6,526 bases of DNA from Acidobacteriota bacterium. GTDB lineage: Bacteria; Acidobacteriota; Terriglobia; UBA7540. Under the pieces are notes generated by a model. It did not search any database. It worked only from the letters and a program-made list of their open reading frames with translations, and was not told the origin of the DNA. Below are positions 6,025 to 6,526 of this stretch, one piece after another. The first letter of the stretch is position 1, and every line of letters starts with the position of its first letter. The stretch covers positions 1 through 6,526 of the forward strand of contig JAJYJL010000483.1 in assembly GCA_021789565.1 (NCBI GenBank). Direction: 5' to 3'. Position numbers and translations under genes: made by a program.

Positions 6025-6526
6025 TTGCGCCGCCAAAAAATCACACTGGAGTCGCCGTACGAACCGCCTCCGCGCGAAGCCTTCACGCGCAGAGAGTGGG
6101 AGATCATTCAAGAAGTCCGGACCCCGCGCCAGGCGCAGAAATTTATTCGGACGTTCACCTATAATCGAGAAAGGCACGGTGAAACGCTGCGAAGTTTCCG
6201 TGGCACGCTGAGGCGCACAACAGCCCACTGCCTCGAGGCGGCTTTCGTAGCGGCCACCATCCTGGAACAGCACGGATACCCACCGCTGCTTCTGGACATG
6301 GAATCCAGAGACCGCCTGGACCACGTGGTGTTTGCTTTCCGCCAGCGTGGCCGCTGGGGAGCCGTCGGACAGTCCCGCGACTTCAGCCTCCAGGGCCGCA
6401 AGCCCCTTTATCGAACCCTGCGCCATCTGGTGATGAGTTATGTCGATCCCTTTGTCACGGAGGAGGCGCGAATAATTGGGTATGCGCTGGCGGACCTTCG
6501 GACATTGGTCATCACGGACTGGCGAT
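6025..6526 (+). CDS. Transglutaminase-like protein of unknown function, 3' end beyond the window
   Basis: An open frame runs from an in-frame TGA at 5995-5997 to the window edge without a stop. From the TTG at 6025 it gives 167 residues. The early part is polar (EREAF-like start, REWEIIQEVRTP). ETLRSFRGTLRR (53-64) leads into AHCLEAAFVAATILEQHG (67-84), then PPLLLDM, LDHVVFAF (98-105), RWGAVGQSRDF (110-120) and PLYRTLRHLVMSYVDPF (127-143). I recognise this as a widespread uncharacterised family with a transglutaminase/protease-like pattern: Cys69 before a helix and His100 in a strand fit a Cys-His pair; the third residue is unclear. No ATG exists before Met92, so TTG is the likely start, with GGTGGA at 6010-6015 spaced 9 bases away; CTG at 6001 or 6046 are alternatives. 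It begins 5 bases after the asnB stop, suggesting the same operon. Its reaction and partners are unknown. Confidence 0.75.
   Translation, partial: MRRQKITLESPYEPPPREAFTRREWEIIQEVRTPRQAQKFIRTFTYNRERHGETLRSFRGTLRRTTAHCLEAAFVAATILEQHGYPPLLLDMESRDRLDHVVFAFRQRGRWGAVGQSRDFSLQGRKPLYRTLRHLVMSYVDPFVTEEARIIGYALADLRTLVITDWR

Noticed and set aside
6016..6426. 136-codon minus-strand open frame near the right edge
   Set aside because: The plus-strand frame over the same bases has recognisable family motifs and fits the operon direction.

Overview
The window looks like a chromosomal segment from a GC-rich, Gram-negative-type bacterium. I infer an Acidobacteriota-like soil or environmental lineage from two things: the BON-plus-glycine-zipper lipoprotein, and the pairing of a GT2 enzyme with an ArnT-like GT-C enzyme. 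The taxon is a judgement from the style of the proteins and has not been tested by any search. No rRNA, tRNA, CRISPR array, insertion sequence or phage gene is visible.

Layout. Positions 1-100 hold no supportable gene. On the minus strand, 101-1105 encodes a lipoprotein with a BON domain, a Pro/Ala linker, a beta-rich domain and a glycine zipper. A divergent intergenic region (1106-1384) carries the lipoprotein's ribosome binding site, a small inverted repeat that overlaps it, another short palindrome, and a possible extended -10 promoter facing right. On the plus strand a tight run of four genes follows: a polyprenol-phosphate-sugar-synthase-like GT2 (1385-2152), an ArnT/PMT-like integral membrane glycosyltransferase (2193-4058), a glutamine-hydrolysing asparagine synthetase (4103-6019), and a gene that runs off the right edge (6025 onward) encoding a transglutaminase-like protein of no known function. 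Gaps between these genes are 40, 44 and 5 bases, so they probably form one operon.

How the genes may work together. GT2 enzymes of this type load a sugar from a nucleotide donor onto a polyprenyl phosphate at the cytoplasmic face. ArnT/PMT-type enzymes take the sugar from such a lipid carrier and transfer it to a lipid, glycan or protein on the outer face. The first two genes are therefore a plausible donor-and-transferase pair for surface glycosylation. The AsnB homologue may simply make asparagine, or may amidate a surface sugar, as AsnB-like enzymes do in some polysaccharide clusters. The fourth gene keeps a Cys and a His in the places expected for a transglutaminase-like fold. It has no ATG start and probably begins at TTG.

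The most interesting points are this last gene and the composition of the four-gene run. I did not find a clearly new defence, mobile or RNA system.
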